Shown: positions 18,332-28,663 of the stretch, piece by piece | How the letters are laid out: every line of letters starts with the position of its first letter | Numbering within the stretch: the stretch's first letter is position 1 | Made by a program: the position numbers and the translations under genes | Notes under the pieces: generated by a model | What the model saw: only the letters and a program-made list of their open reading frames with translations | Told to the model about the DNA's origin: nothing | Database searches by the model: none | Origin: Bacteroidales bacterium | Lineage (GTDB): Bacteria; Bacteroidota; Bacteroidia; Bacteroidales; UBA1402 | Assembly: GCA_017380635.1 (NCBI GenBank) | Contig: JAFODP010000008.1 | Location: 113,199-167,191 of the forward strand | Length of the DNA: 53,993 nt | Reading direction: 5' to 3'

Positions 18332-18376
18332 AAAAAGCAAGCCCCGAAAGAAGCTCAACATCTTCCGAAAGCTTGC
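18332..18376 (-). terminator. Terminator after the acyl-CoA ligase gene
   Basis: On the minus strand GCAAGC (18376-18371) pairs with GCTTGC (18342-18337), enclosing a second GAAG/CTTC stem, and is followed by TTTTTG. It lies in the 78-nt gap between the ligase stop and the xseA start, so it probably separates the two units. Confidence 0.6.
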
Positions 18377-18389
18377 CCGTCAACATCTA

Positions 18390-20048
18390 TTAAATGGGCT
18401 GAACACCTTTTTCTGCCAACAATTTCAGACTAAGGTCTTTCAGCTTGAATTTCTGAATCTTACCGCTTCCCGTCAAAGGAAATTCTTTGACGAAGAACAC
18501 ATATTTCGGAATCTTGTGACGCGCAATCTTGCCACGACAGAATTCCTGCACTTGTTGTTCGTCCATGTCTACACCATCGTGAAGAATGATGAAAGCGCCC
18601 ACTTGTTCGCCGTATTTGGGCGAAGGCACAGCGGCCACCTGCACATCCTTGATGCCTGGCATTTTGTACAGAAACTCTTCAATTTCACGCGGATAAACAT
18701 TTTCGCCACCACGGATAATCATATCTTTGATACGACCGGTAATACGATAATTGCCATCGGGATCTTTCACGCCAAGGTCGCCGGAATGCAGGAAACCATC
18801 GGCATCGATTACTTCGGCGGTAGCTTGCGGATTCTTGTAATAACCCTTCATCACCAGATAACCACGACAACACATTTCGCCTTGTTCGCCCACGGCACAT
18901 TCTTCGCCCGTTTCGGGATTGATAACCTTAACTTCGGTGAAAGGATATTCGCGACCAACGGTGGTACAACGCGTTTCGAAAGAATCGTTCCATCGTGTCT
19001 GCGTCATACCGGGCGAACTTTCCGTCAAACCATACACACTGGTAATGTGCTTGATATGAAGTTTTTCCGTCACCGCACGCATCAAATCGACCGGACAAAG
19101 CGCGCCTGCCATGATGCCGGTACGCAAAGAACTGACATCGAACATATCGAACATCGGATGATTCAGTTCGGCGATGAACATCGTGGGCACACCATAAAGC
19201 GCCGTACAACGTTCCTTATGCACCGAAGCCAACACCACCAAAGGATCGAAAGATTCTATCATCACCTGAGTACAGCCGTGCGTCAAGCAGTTCATGGTTG
19301 CCAACACCACACCGAAACAGTGAAACAAAGGCACCGGCACGCAAAGCTTGTCTTCCGAAGTGAAAGCCATGTGTTCGCCCGTAAAAAATCCGTCGTTCAC
19401 AATATTATGGTGCGTCAGCATCACGCCTTTTGGGAAACCCGTGGTGCCGGAAGTATATTGCATATTGGCCACATCGTAACAGCTGACACTCTGCTTGATA
19501 GCCAACAATTCATCGTCGTCGATATTCTGACCCAGGAGCAACAATTCGGCCGTGTTGTACATGCCTCGGTATTTTTCCTGACCGATGAACACCACATTTT
19601 TCAAGCAAGGGAAACGTTCACTCTTGAGATGGCCTCGCTGCGTTTCGCGCAATTCGGGCAACATCTTGTAAACCATATCGATATAGCTTCCGTCAAAAAC
19701 GCCTTCGGTGATACAGAGCGTATGAAGGTCGGAGTTTTCCACCAGAAATTCCAGTTCGTTCTGCTTGTAATTGGTATTCACCGTCACGGCCACCGCGCCA
19801 AGTTTAGCCGTCGCATAAAGAAAAGTGAGCCAGTCGGGAACGTTCGTTGCCCAGATGCCCACATGCGAACCTCGTCTGACACCGATAGACATCAAACCCT
19901 TGGCCATATTGTCGACACGCTCGTTGAATTGCTTGTAAGTGAAGCGCAAATCGCGGTCGGAATACACCAGGTATTCTTTGTCGGGCGTCTGCTCGGCCCA
20001 ATATTCCAGAAAACCGCCAATGGTTCTCTCTGTCAATTGATATGCCAT
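18390..20048 (-). CDS. Acyl-CoA synthetase / AMP-binding ligase
   Basis: Adenylate-forming enzyme predicted to activate a carboxylic acid, probably fatty or short acyl, to its CoA thioester; 552 residues. The AMP-binding loop is [18 protein letters not shown] near residues 205-222. The adenine motif is YGLTESSPG, and the hinge with [19 protein letters not shown] leads into the C-terminal lid. The catalytic Lys is in [12 protein letters not shown]. It starts 3 nt after the XRE/cupin regulator stop, so the two form a bicistronic unit. Chain-length specificity cannot be judged. Confidence 0.9.
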   Translation of the reverse strand: MAYQLTERTIGGFLEYWAEQTPDKEYLVYSDRDLRFTYKQFNERVDNMAKGLMSIGVRRGSHVGIWATNVPDWLTFLYATAKLGAVAVTVNTNYKQNELEFLVENSDLHTLCITEGVFDGSYIDMVYKMLPELRETQRGHLKSERFPCLKNVVFIGQEKYRGMYNTAELLLLGQNIDDDELLAIKQSVSCYDVANMQYTSGTTGFPKGVMLTHHNIVNDGFFTGEHMAFTSEDKLCVPVPLFHCFGVVLATMNCLTHGCTQVMIESFDPLVVLASVHKERCTALYGVPTMFIAELNHPMFDMFDVSSLRTGIMAGALCPVDLMRAVTEKLHIKHITSVYGLTESSPGMTQTRWNDSFETRCTTVGREYPFTEVKVINPETGEECAVGEQGEMCCRGYLVMKGYYKNPQATAEVIDADGFLHSGDLGVKDPDGNYRITGRIKDMIIRGGENVYPREIEEFLYKMPGIKDVQVAAVPSPKYGEQVGAFIILHDGVDMDEQQVQEFCRGKIARHKIPKYVFFVKEFPLTGSGKIQKFKLKDLSLKLLAEKGVQPI

Positions 20049-20051
20049 AGC

Positions 20052-20627
20052 TTAAAAAGGTGTATATACCACTGCCAAAATCTGTGCGCCCTGATCGTCG
20101 GCCGCATGAAGATTGTGGTTGACTATAGAATCGTAATAAATGCTTTCGCCTTCGTTCACGATAAAATTTTCCTTACCGTAAGTCACTTCGATTTTTCCTT
20201 TCAGAACGAAGACAAATTCTTCTCCTTCGTGCGAAGACAATTCATAACCATCTTTCGAAGCAGAATCAATGTTGATGAAGAATGGTTCCATGCTACGACC
20301 TGCTTTCTTTTCGGCTAAAGAGAAGAAAGTGAGATTATTATGCGAAGTTGCCGTTTTGCTTGAAAAGCTGATACCTTCGGCCAGATCTTCTTTACGTGAA
20401 ATAACCGGGCCCAGATGATCGTTATCGTCCAGGAAAGTGCCCAGACGAACACCCAAAGCGCGCGCCATCTTGATGAGGGGCGCCAATGAAGGCAACTGGT
20501 TGTCGTTTTCGATCAGATTGATTTGCTCAACGCTCAAACCGGAACGTTCTGCGAATTCTTCCACACTGATCATCTTAGTTTCGCGGAGGCGTTTAATTTT
20601 CGAGCCAACTGATTTAGTCTTATCCAT
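20052..20627 (-). CDS. XRE-family regulator with C-terminal cupin sensor domain
   Basis: Transcription regulator of 191 residues. A helix-turn-helix domain lies at about 9-65 (IKRLRETKMISVEEFAERSG, then VEQINLIENDNQ), and a cupin fold at about 115-188 (LSSHEGEEFVFVLKGKIEV and IYYDSIVNHNLH). Such HTH-cupin proteins usually sense a small ligand in the cupin pocket. It lies 3 nt upstream of the acyl-CoA ligase, which suggests local control by an acid or acyl-CoA; this is inference. An inverted repeat just upstream (20654-20692) could be its operator or a terminator of the preceding GH28 gene. Confidence 0.88.
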   Translation of the reverse strand: MDKTKSVGSKIKRLRETKMISVEEFAERSGLSVEQINLIENDNQLPSLAPLIKMARALGVRLGTFLDDNDHLGPVISRKEDLAEGISFSSKTATSHNNLTFFSLAEKKAGRSMEPFFINIDSASKDGYELSSHEGEEFVFVLKGKIEVTYGKENFIVNEGESIYYDSIVNHNLHAADDQGAQILAVVYTPF

Positions 20628-20653
20628 TTGATTTCTTTACTAATATTTCAAAA

Positions 20654-20692
20654 TCCGGTTTCAGGCCCACCGAAATGTAACCCAAAACCGGA
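20654..20692. promoter_or_regulatory. Inverted repeat upstream of the XRE/cupin gene
   Basis: TCCGGTTT (20654-20661) and AAACCGGA (20685-20692) are perfect 8-bp arms separated by 23 nt. The repeat fills the short gap between GH28 and the regulator start at 20627. It may be an autoregulatory operator, since its half sites suit a dimeric HTH protein. It could instead be a weak terminator of GH28, because on the minus strand TTTTG follows. Confidence 0.5.
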
Positions 20693-20714
20693 ATATAGTT
20701 ATGATAGGTTCTGA

Positions 20715-22253
20715 TTATTTCACCAGAACATTATGTGCATCCTGATAAAGTAAAGCGCTACCTTCTTCGGGAACGATTTCCACATTTTCCAACAAAACGC
20801 CGTCCACTTGTGCCAGAATACCACCTTTTTTAGCTTTGAACAAACTGTTCTTGATTTCCACTTCGCTGATTTTCATTTCGGGAAGACCATTGAACAAGAA
20901 AGCGCAAGCAGCACCGTTACAGGTAATATTGTTGATATAGATTTTGCGGAAAACAGGCGTGGTTTCGTCCACGGGCTTAGCAGCGATAACCTGCTTGGTA
21001 GGTTCGTCACCTTCTTCGGGAACGGGAGATTTTCCTTCGTAATACAAGTTGAATGACAGAGGTTCGGTAGGAATATCCACCATGCGGATACCGTCAATCC
21101 AGATATCTTCCACTACACCGCCACGACCACGGGTACTCTTGAAACGCAAACCAACGTCAGTGCCAAGGAAAGTACAGTCTTTCACATACATACGACGAGC
21201 GCCACCCGACATTTCGCTACCGATAACAAAACCGCCATGACCATGATAAACCATGTTGCCCACAATCAGCGCATCCTGACAAGGCATGCCTCTGTCGCGA
21301 CCTTCTTTATTCTTGCCCGACTTGATGCAGATGGCATCGTCGCCTACGTCGAAGCTACATTTGTACACGATAGAATTGGTGCATGATTCCAAATCGAGAC
21401 CATCACCATTTTGCGAATACCAAGGATTGCGTACCGACACTTTGTAGAGCACGATATTTTCGCAGCAGTAGGGATGCAGACACCATGAGGGAGAATTTTG
21501 GAACGACACACCGCTGAGCAAAATATTCTTACAATAACGGAAGTTCAGCAATTGCGGACGGAAGAAATCCTTAATCATTTCCAGAGAATCAAGGTTTTGG
21601 CTATTGCGCCAAGCAGCATCTACATAACCATCATGACCACCTTTTGAGGGAAACCAAATATCACCTTTGGCGTTGGTCATGCTACCTTCTTTGGCCAAAA
21701 GATTTTTCCACTGACCGGCGGTCATCTTGCCCTTCTTCACCGGACGCCAAGCATCGCCTTGTCCATCGATGACACCTTCGCCCACGATAGCGATATTTTC
21801 CAGATTTTCACCCGAAATAGGATGCTGACAACGATAAGCCGTCAGACCTTCGAAAGTAGTTTTCTGCAATTGATATTTGCTGTGGTCGGTGCTGAACAAA
21901 ATCACTGCGCCACGTTCCAGGTTCAAACAGAAATTGCTGACAAATTCAATAGGACCGGTTGAATAAATACCAGGCTCCACCAACAAAGTACCACCACCTT
22001 TAGCTTTAATATGAGCAATCGCATCAGCAAAAGCCTTGGTATTGTCGGCCACACCATTGCCATTGCCGCCAAAGTCATTCAAACTAACCTGATAATCGGG
22101 GATTTCAGGCAATTGATACGCAGGCATGTCAAAAGGAATATCCATTTTGTACAACGCATCCAAGTCGGCTTTCAACTCGCAAGTTTGTTTTTGACAAGAC
22201 CACAACAAGGCACTCATCAACAGGACAGTCATCAATTTGCTAATAGATTTCAT
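20715..22253 (-). CDS. GH28 glycoside hydrolase (polygalacturonase-like lipoprotein)
   Basis: Right-handed beta-helix enzyme of family GH28, 512 residues, expected to cleave pectic galacturonan or a related uronide. MKSISKLMTVLLMSALLWSC is a lipoprotein signal with Cys20, so it is probably attached to the envelope. The N-terminal VSLNDFGGNGNGVADNTKAF is a pectate-lyase-3-like segment. All GH28 signatures are present: NGDGLDLESC, GDDAICIKSG, HGHGGFVIGSE and LRFKSTRGRGG. It starts 18 nt after gyrB with no visible promoter, so it may be read from the gyrB promoter. No SusC/SusD genes are nearby, unlike typical polysaccharide loci. Confidence 0.9.
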   Translation of the reverse strand: MKSISKLMTVLLMSALLWSCQKQTCELKADLDALYKMDIPFDMPAYQLPEIPDYQVSLNDFGGNGNGVADNTKAFADAIAHIKAKGGGTLLVEPGIYSTGPIEFVSNFCLNLERGAVILFSTDHSKYQLQKTTFEGLTAYRCQHPISGENLENIAIVGEGVIDGQGDAWRPVKKGKMTAGQWKNLLAKEGSMTNAKGDIWFPSKGGHDGYVDAAWRNSQNLDSLEMIKDFFRPQLLNFRYCKNILLSGVSFQNSPSWCLHPYCCENIVLYKVSVRNPWYSQNGDGLDLESCTNSIVYKCSFDVGDDAICIKSGKNKEGRDRGMPCQDALIVGNMVYHGHGGFVIGSEMSGGARRMYVKDCTFLGTDVGLRFKSTRGRGGVVEDIWIDGIRMVDIPTEPLSFNLYYEGKSPVPEEGDEPTKQVIAAKPVDETTPVFRKIYINNITCNGAACAFLFNGLPEMKISEVEIKNSLFKAKKGGILAQVDGVLLENVEIVPEEGSALLYQDAHNVLVK

Positions 22254-22271
22254 ATTCTTATCGATTAAAAA

Positions 22272-24251
<1,980 letters not shown>

Positions 24252-24325
24252 CTATCTTTCAATCATTTAGTAAAACCTCGACGCAGACACTTCCAAATCT
24301 TGTTCAAGACGCCGAAAAAACGAAC

Positions 24326-24333
24326 AAATATAG
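24326..24333 (-). promoter_or_regulatory. Promoter -7 element of gyrB
   Basis: TATATTTG on the minus strand (CAAATATA plus) fits TAnnTTTG. A TTG lies 20 nt upstream (CAA at 24354-24356). The predicted leader is about 80 nt. The remaining ~130 nt up to the tRNA hold the divergent tRNA promoter. Confidence 0.5.
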
Positions 24334-24419
24334 ATAAATTTTCGAGCAAATCCAAGGCGTTTCGATGGCTTTTTTCTGCATAAAATCCACTTCGAGAAAA
24401 ATTAATTTTCAACTTTCGC

Positions 24420-24449
24420 TTGTTTTTTCAAAAAATAGCAGTACTTTTG
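24420..24449 (+). promoter_or_regulatory. Promoter of the initiator tRNA gene
   Basis: TTG (24420-24422), 19 nt, then TACTTTTG (24442-24449) match the Bacteroidetes -33/-7 pattern. The tRNA begins 13 nt after the -7 element, so the 5' leader is very short. Confidence 0.7.
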
Positions 24450-24462
24450 CAGCCGAAAACAT

Positions 24463-24534
<72 letters not shown>

Positions 24535-24547
24535 CTAAATAGAGAAG

Positions 24548-24580
24548 ACAGATCATCCATATCGATGGTCTGTTTTTTTT
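24548..24580 (+). terminator. Intrinsic terminator after tRNA-fMet
   Basis: ACAGATCATC (24548-24557) pairs with GATGGTCTGT (24564-24573) with one G-T pair, closes a 6-nt loop, and is followed by eight T. Confidence 0.85.
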
Positions 24581-24583
24581 ATG

Positions 24584-24591
24584 TAGATTTG
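24584..24591 (+). promoter_or_regulatory. Candidate -7 element of radA
   Basis: TAGATTTG fits TAnnTTTG and lies 38 nt before the radA start at 24630. It directly follows the tRNA terminator. The -33 part is not clear. Confidence 0.45.
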
Positions 24592-24629
24592 CACGCAACT
24601 TGAAGCATTCATCGACCCGAAGAATAATT

Positions 24630-25994
24630 ATGGCAAGCAAGAACAAAAGCATATACGTCTGCAGCAACTGCGGCGCCGATTTCGCCAAATGGATGGGCAA
24701 ATGTCCTTCCTGCGGACAATGGAGCACCATTCACGAAGAAATCGTCAGAAACACAGCACCCGGCCCGGCCGGCCGATTGATTGAAAGCAGCGGAAAACCA
24801 CAGCGATTGTCGGAAGTGTCGCTCGGCACCGAAAGTCGCATTGCCACTTCTTGCGCCGAATTGGATCGCGTATTGGGCGGTGGATTGGTGGCTGGTTCTG
24901 TTACGCTTATCGGCGGCGAACCCGGCATCGGAAAATCGACATTGGTACTGCAGACCGTGCTTAAAATGTCGTCCAAAACCATTCTGTATGTATCGGGCGA
25001 AGAAAGCTTGCAACAACTAAAACTGCGCGCCGAACGTATCAACATCGACAATCCCAACGCTTATTTCGTTTCGGAAACCAGCCTGGAAAGCATTCTGCAA
25101 CACGTAGATAACATCAAACCGGATTTGTTGGTGGTGGACTCCATTCAGACCATGAGTTGCGAAAGCGCGGAATCTTCGCCCGGCAGTGTAACACAAGTGA
25201 GAGAATGCGCCGCTGCCCTACTCCGCTTGGCCAAAACCAAATCTTTGCCTGTCATCCTGATTGGACATATCAATAAAGAAGGCAGCATTGCCGGACCCAA
25301 AGTACTGGAACATATTGTAGACACCGTACTCGTGTTCGAAGGCGATTCGCATTTTGTTTATCGTTTGTTGCGCTCAGTAAAAAACCGCTTTGGAAGCATC
25401 GCGGAAATCGGCATGTACGAAATGCGTCGTGAAGGCTTGCGCGAAGTAAGCAATCCGTCGGAACTACTTCTTACTCAGCAACATCTCGGATTGAGCGGCG
25501 TTTCCATTGCAGCCGCCATCGAAGGCATACGTCCCTTCATGATAGAAACCCAGGCTTTGGTCAGCACAGCCGCTTACGGCGTGGCACAACGCTCCACCAC
25601 CGGTTTCGAAGTGCGTCGATTGAACATGCTGTTGGCCGTTCTGGAAAAACGCGCCGGTTTCAAAATTGCCCAGAAAGACGTCTTCTTGAACATCGCCGGA
25701 GGCATCAAAGTGAACGACCCTGCCATCGACCTTTCGGTACTGGCTGCCATCCTTTCGTCCAACTTGGACATTGCCATCGACAAGAATACCTGCCTGGCCG
25801 GAGAAGTTGGTTTGGCCGGAGAAATCCGCCCGGTGAACCGCATCGAACAGCGCATCATGGAAGCACAGAAATTGGGCTTCGAACGCATCATCGTGCCGCA
25901 TTTCGCCGCCGGCAGCATCGACTTCAAACGTTTTGACATTCAGATAGATCAAGTAAGAAAAGTGGAAGAATCCTTCCGTTTGCTTTTCGGATAA
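24630..25994 (+). CDS. radA: DNA repair protein RadA (Sms)
   Basis: RecA-like branch-migration ATPase of 454 residues. The N-terminal zinc finger is CSNCGADFAKWMGKCPSCGQW. Walker A is GGEPGIGKSTLVLQ. The RadA-specific LLRSVKNRFGSIAEIG follows, and the C-terminal Lon-like domain contains VFLNIAGGIKVNDPAIDLS and the LAGEVGLAGEIRPV loop. ATG 24630 (MASKNKSIYVC) is chosen over an upstream ATG at 24600, which would add ten residues before the finger. The FAD dehydrogenase gene follows after 21 nt. Confidence 0.97.
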   Translation: MASKNKSIYVCSNCGADFAKWMGKCPSCGQWSTIHEEIVRNTAPGPAGRLIESSGKPQRLSEVSLGTESRIATSCAELDRVLGGGLVAGSVTLIGGEPGIGKSTLVLQTVLKMSSKTILYVSGEESLQQLKLRAERINIDNPNAYFVSETSLESILQHVDNIKPDLLVVDSIQTMSCESAESSPGSVTQVRECAAALLRLAKTKSLPVILIGHINKEGSIAGPKVLEHIVDTVLVFEGDSHFVYRLLRSVKNRFGSIAEIGMYEMRREGLREVSNPSELLLTQQHLGLSGVSIAAAIEGIRPFMIETQALVSTAAYGVAQRSTTGFEVRRLNMLLAVLEKRAGFKIAQKDVFLNIAGGIKVNDPAIDLSVLAAILSSNLDIAIDKNTCLAGEVGLAGEIRPVNRIEQRIMEAQKLGFERIIVPHFAAGSIDFKRFDIQIDQVRKVEESFRLLFG

Positions 25995-26015
25995 ACACTG
26001 ATAATTTCCCGCATC

Positions 26016-27611
26016 ATGATTAAGGAATTCAACCTGCGCGTAGAGCCGCAAATAGCCGCCAACGAGGCTTCGCTCAAACATTTCATCTGTTTGGAAAAAG
26101 GATTGAAAGGACAAAGCGTCAAGGCCATACAAGTGATTAAACGCTCTATCGATGCGCGTCAACGCAAGGTGTTTTTTCAAATGCAAGTGCGGGTGTTTAT
26201 CAACGAACTTCCTCAGGAACAGAAAATAGAACCCATTCATTACCAAGACGTTTCACAGAAAGCTCCGGTTATTGTGGTGGGAGCCGGTCCGGCGGGACTC
26301 TTTGCTGCCTTGCGCCTGATAGAATTGGGACGCAAACCCATCGTGGTGGAACGCGGCAAGAATGTCAGCGACCGCAAACGCGATTTGGCTTCGGCCGTGC
26401 GTATGCATCATATTCATCCCGAATCGAATTACTGTTTTGGCGAAGGCGGCGCTGGTGCTTATTCCGATGGAAAATTGTACACCCGAAGCAAGAAACGCGG
26501 TAATGTACAGCGCATCCTGCAAATCTTCCATCAATTCGGTGCCAGCGAAAACATTCTTCGTGACGCACACCCGCATATCGGTACCGACAAATTGCCTCGC
26601 ATCATCGCCAACATGCGGGAACAAATCATTGCCAGCGGCGGCGAAGTTCATTTCGAAACCAAGATGAACGAACTGATTGTCAAGGAAAACCGCATTGTTG
26701 GCATCGTCTGCGAAAACGGAAAAAGCTGGCAAGGCCCCGTTATTCTGGCCACCGGTCATTCTGCCCGCGATGTCTATGAATTGCTGCACCGCAAACAACT
26801 TCCTCTCCAGGCCAAAGGTTTCGCCATGGGCGTTCGTCTGGAACATCCGCAAGCCCTGATCGACCAATTGATGTATCACAGCCCGAAAGGCCGCGGCGAA
26901 TATCTTCCTGCTGCCGAATATAGTTTCGTCAAACAAGCCGATGGACGCGGCGTGTATTCTTTCTGCATGTGTCCGGGCGGTTTTATCGTGCCGGCTGGCG
27001 AAAAAGACGGCATCATCGTGGTGAACGGCATGTCGCCTTCGAACCGTGGATCAAAATGGTCGAATTCAGGAATGGTGGTGGAGATTTTGCCGGAGGATTT
27101 GCCTGCATTCCAAACTCTTAGGTCGCAGTACGAAAAAGAGCAAGCCCTACCCAAAGTTTCGGAAGATTACCTGCAGATGCTGCGTTTGCAACAGGCTTAC
27201 GAACGTCTTTGTTATCAGCAGGTTCAGCAAGGTTTGATTGCGCCGGCGCAACGCCTGGACGATTTCGTGAACAACAGACATTCGAAGTCTTTGCCAAGCA
27301 CTTCGTACGTGGCCGGCATTCAAAGTTCGGATTTGCATAATTGGATGCCCGAATTTATTCGCAAACGACTGCAGAGCGGCTTCCGTCAATTCAATGAAAA
27401 CGTGAAAGGATTCCTCACCAACGAGGCGCAATTGATTGCTGCCGAAACGCGTACGTCATCGCCTATCCGCATTCCGCGCGACAGAGAAAAACTGCATTTG
27501 TTGGGTTATGAAGGATTGTTTCCTTGTGGAGAGGGCGCCGGCTACGCCGGCGGCATCGTCAGCTCGGCCATCGATGGAGAACTTTGCGCCGAACAAGCCG
27601 CGCTGATATAA
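26016..27611 (+). CDS. FAD-dependent dehydrogenase (COG2509-type)
   Basis: Predicted flavoprotein of 531 residues. The N-terminal ~85 residues form a small basic domain (VKAIQVIKRSIDARQRKVFFQM). The FAD-binding Rossmann motif VVGAGPAGLFAALRLIELG is near residues 88-106, followed by ERGKNVSDRKRD. The C-terminal part has LLGYEGLFPCGEGAGYAGG, the second FAD segment. This matches a broad family of uncharacterised NAD(P)/FAD-dependent oxidoreductases; the substrate is unknown. It sits 21 nt after radA and converges on the cyclophilin gene with a 10-nt gap. Confidence 0.88.
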   Translation: MIKEFNLRVEPQIAANEASLKHFICLEKGLKGQSVKAIQVIKRSIDARQRKVFFQMQVRVFINELPQEQKIEPIHYQDVSQKAPVIVVGAGPAGLFAALRLIELGRKPIVVERGKNVSDRKRDLASAVRMHHIHPESNYCFGEGGAGAYSDGKLYTRSKKRGNVQRILQIFHQFGASENILRDAHPHIGTDKLPRIIANMREQIIASGGEVHFETKMNELIVKENRIVGIVCENGKSWQGPVILATGHSARDVYELLHRKQLPLQAKGFAMGVRLEHPQALIDQLMYHSPKGRGEYLPAAEYSFVKQADGRGVYSFCMCPGGFIVPAGEKDGIIVVNGMSPSNRGSKWSNSGMVVEILPEDLPAFQTLRSQYEKEQALPKVSEDYLQMLRLQQAYERLCYQQVQQGLIAPAQRLDDFVNNRHSKSLPSTSYVAGIQSSDLHNWMPEFIRKRLQSGFRQFNENVKGFLTNEAQLIAAETRTSSPIRIPRDREKLHLLGYEGLFPCGEGAGYAGGIVSSAIDGELCAEQAALI

Positions 27612-27621
27612 AAGTCCTTAA

Positions 27622-28431
27622 TTACTTCAATTTCACCGAAATAATCTTGACATCGCGCAAAGGTCGCTCGTTCTTGTCGCAAGGCAAAGCCGCCACCTGA
27701 TCGATAATTTCCAAGCCTTCCACCACGCGGGCAAAAAAAGTGTATTCGTTGTTGAGCTTCAATTCGCCGCCATAAGTGGTGAGCATTCGTCGTTCTTCCT
27801 GACTGAAAATCAGAGCTTGCGGATGATTTTCCAGATAAGTTTGCAAATCGGCACGGTAGGCCTTGTAGCGTTTGGCAAATTCCTTGCGATCGACCGCTTT
27901 CAAACTATCCATCTGCGCCTTGTGCGGCATGTAATTTTCTTTCCACCAGGCATTTTTCAGCGGATTATTTTTAGCCATTTCCAAGGTGTCCAGATAACCG
28001 CTTCGATAAGGCTTGCCCTGCACGATAAAAAACTGACTGCAATCGGATTTCTTTTGCGGATTGATATTGTCCGGCTGACGTGGCGCCGCAATCATTCCCT
28101 TAAAAGCCACATGATTTTTGTTAAATTCCGGTAAGAGAAGATATTGCGTACTACCCATGCCCACGCGTTTTCCCGGCTCAGCATTGCGAGAATCGGGCGA
28201 ACCGCCTTGAATCATAAAACCCGGCACCACACGAAAAAAAAGCGTTCCATCGAAAGCGCCCATCTTGATGCGTTCTTTGTACAGCGCCACATGTTTGGGC
28301 GATTCCTGCAAAAACACCGCCTTCATCGTTCCCAAATTGGTTTCAATAAGAATGGTATCTTGCGCCGTCGCCTTAAAGACACAAAACGACAAAGAGACAC
28401 AGAGCAAAAGGTTTGCAACGAAGCTTTTCAT
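27622..28431 (-). CDS. Secreted cyclophilin-type peptidyl-prolyl isomerase with central insertion
   Basis: Prolyl isomerase of 269 residues with a signal peptide (MKSFVANLLLCVSLSFCVF, cleaved near ATAQ). The cyclophilin fold is recognised by LFFRVVPGFMIQGGSPDS and SQFFIVQGKPY. About 75 polar residues (roughly 155-225, rich in K, E and Y) separate this from the closing strands NNEYTFFARVVEGLEIIDQV. Bacteroidetes periplasmic cyclophilins often have such an insertion, but its role is unknown. It lies downstream of the tRNA-Gln terminator. Confidence 0.9.
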   Translation of the reverse strand: MKSFVANLLLCVSLSFCVFKATAQDTILIETNLGTMKAVFLQESPKHVALYKERIKMGAFDGTLFFRVVPGFMIQGGSPDSRNAEPGKRVGMGSTQYLLLPEFNKNHVAFKGMIAAPRQPDNINPQKKSDCSQFFIVQGKPYRSGYLDTLEMAKNNPLKNAWWKENYMPHKAQMDSLKAVDRKEFAKRYKAYRADLQTYLENHPQALIFSQEERRMLTTYGGELKLNNEYTFFARVVEGLEIIDQVAALPCDKNERPLRDVKIISVKLK

Positions 28432-28475
28432 AAGAAACAGTTTTTTTAATCATCGGCAAAGAAACAAAATCCTCT

Positions 28476-28512
28476 TAAAAAGAAAAAGCTCCAACCGACA
28501 TCGATTGAAGCT
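28476..28512 (-). terminator. Terminator after tRNA-Gln
   Basis: On the minus strand AGCTTCAA (28512-28505) pairs with TTGGAGCT (28494-28487) with one G-T pair and a 10-nt loop, followed by TTTTCTTTTT. It starts 4 nt after the mature tRNA end. Confidence 0.8.
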
Positions 28513-28515
28513 TAG

Positions 28516-28586
28516 TTGCTCCGCTAGGACTCGAACCCAGACAGGCAGAACCAGAATCTGCAGTGCTACCATTACACAACGGAGCA
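28516..28586 (-). tRNA. tRNA-Gln (CTG)
   Basis: Acceptor TGCTCCG/CGGAGCA with discriminator A, D-stem GTGT/GCAC, anticodon stem GCAGA/TCTGC with loop TTCTGGT (anticodon CTG, reading CAG), and T-arm CTGGG/CCTAG. CCA is not encoded. It has its own strong promoter and terminator. Confidence 0.93.
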
Positions 28587-28606
28587 ATTGTTTTGTTTTG
28601 CGGGCA

Positions 28607-28637
28607 CAAAAGTACAGCTTTTTATTGATGTCACAAA
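28607..28637 (-). promoter_or_regulatory. Promoter of tRNA-Gln
   Basis: TTTG (28637-28634), 19 nt, then TACTTTTG (28614-28607): an exact Bacteroidetes -33/-7 promoter, the best in the window. It lies just after the stop of the anti-sigma/beta-barrel gene. Confidence 0.8.
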
Positions 28638-28663
28638 TTTTTTGGCCAAAAATTTCAATCTCC

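Noticed and set aside
18516..20318. A 600-codon plus-strand frame opposite the acyl-CoA ligase and regulator
   Set aside because: It spans two genuine genes and the gap between them and encodes no recognisable fold. It is an antisense shadow.
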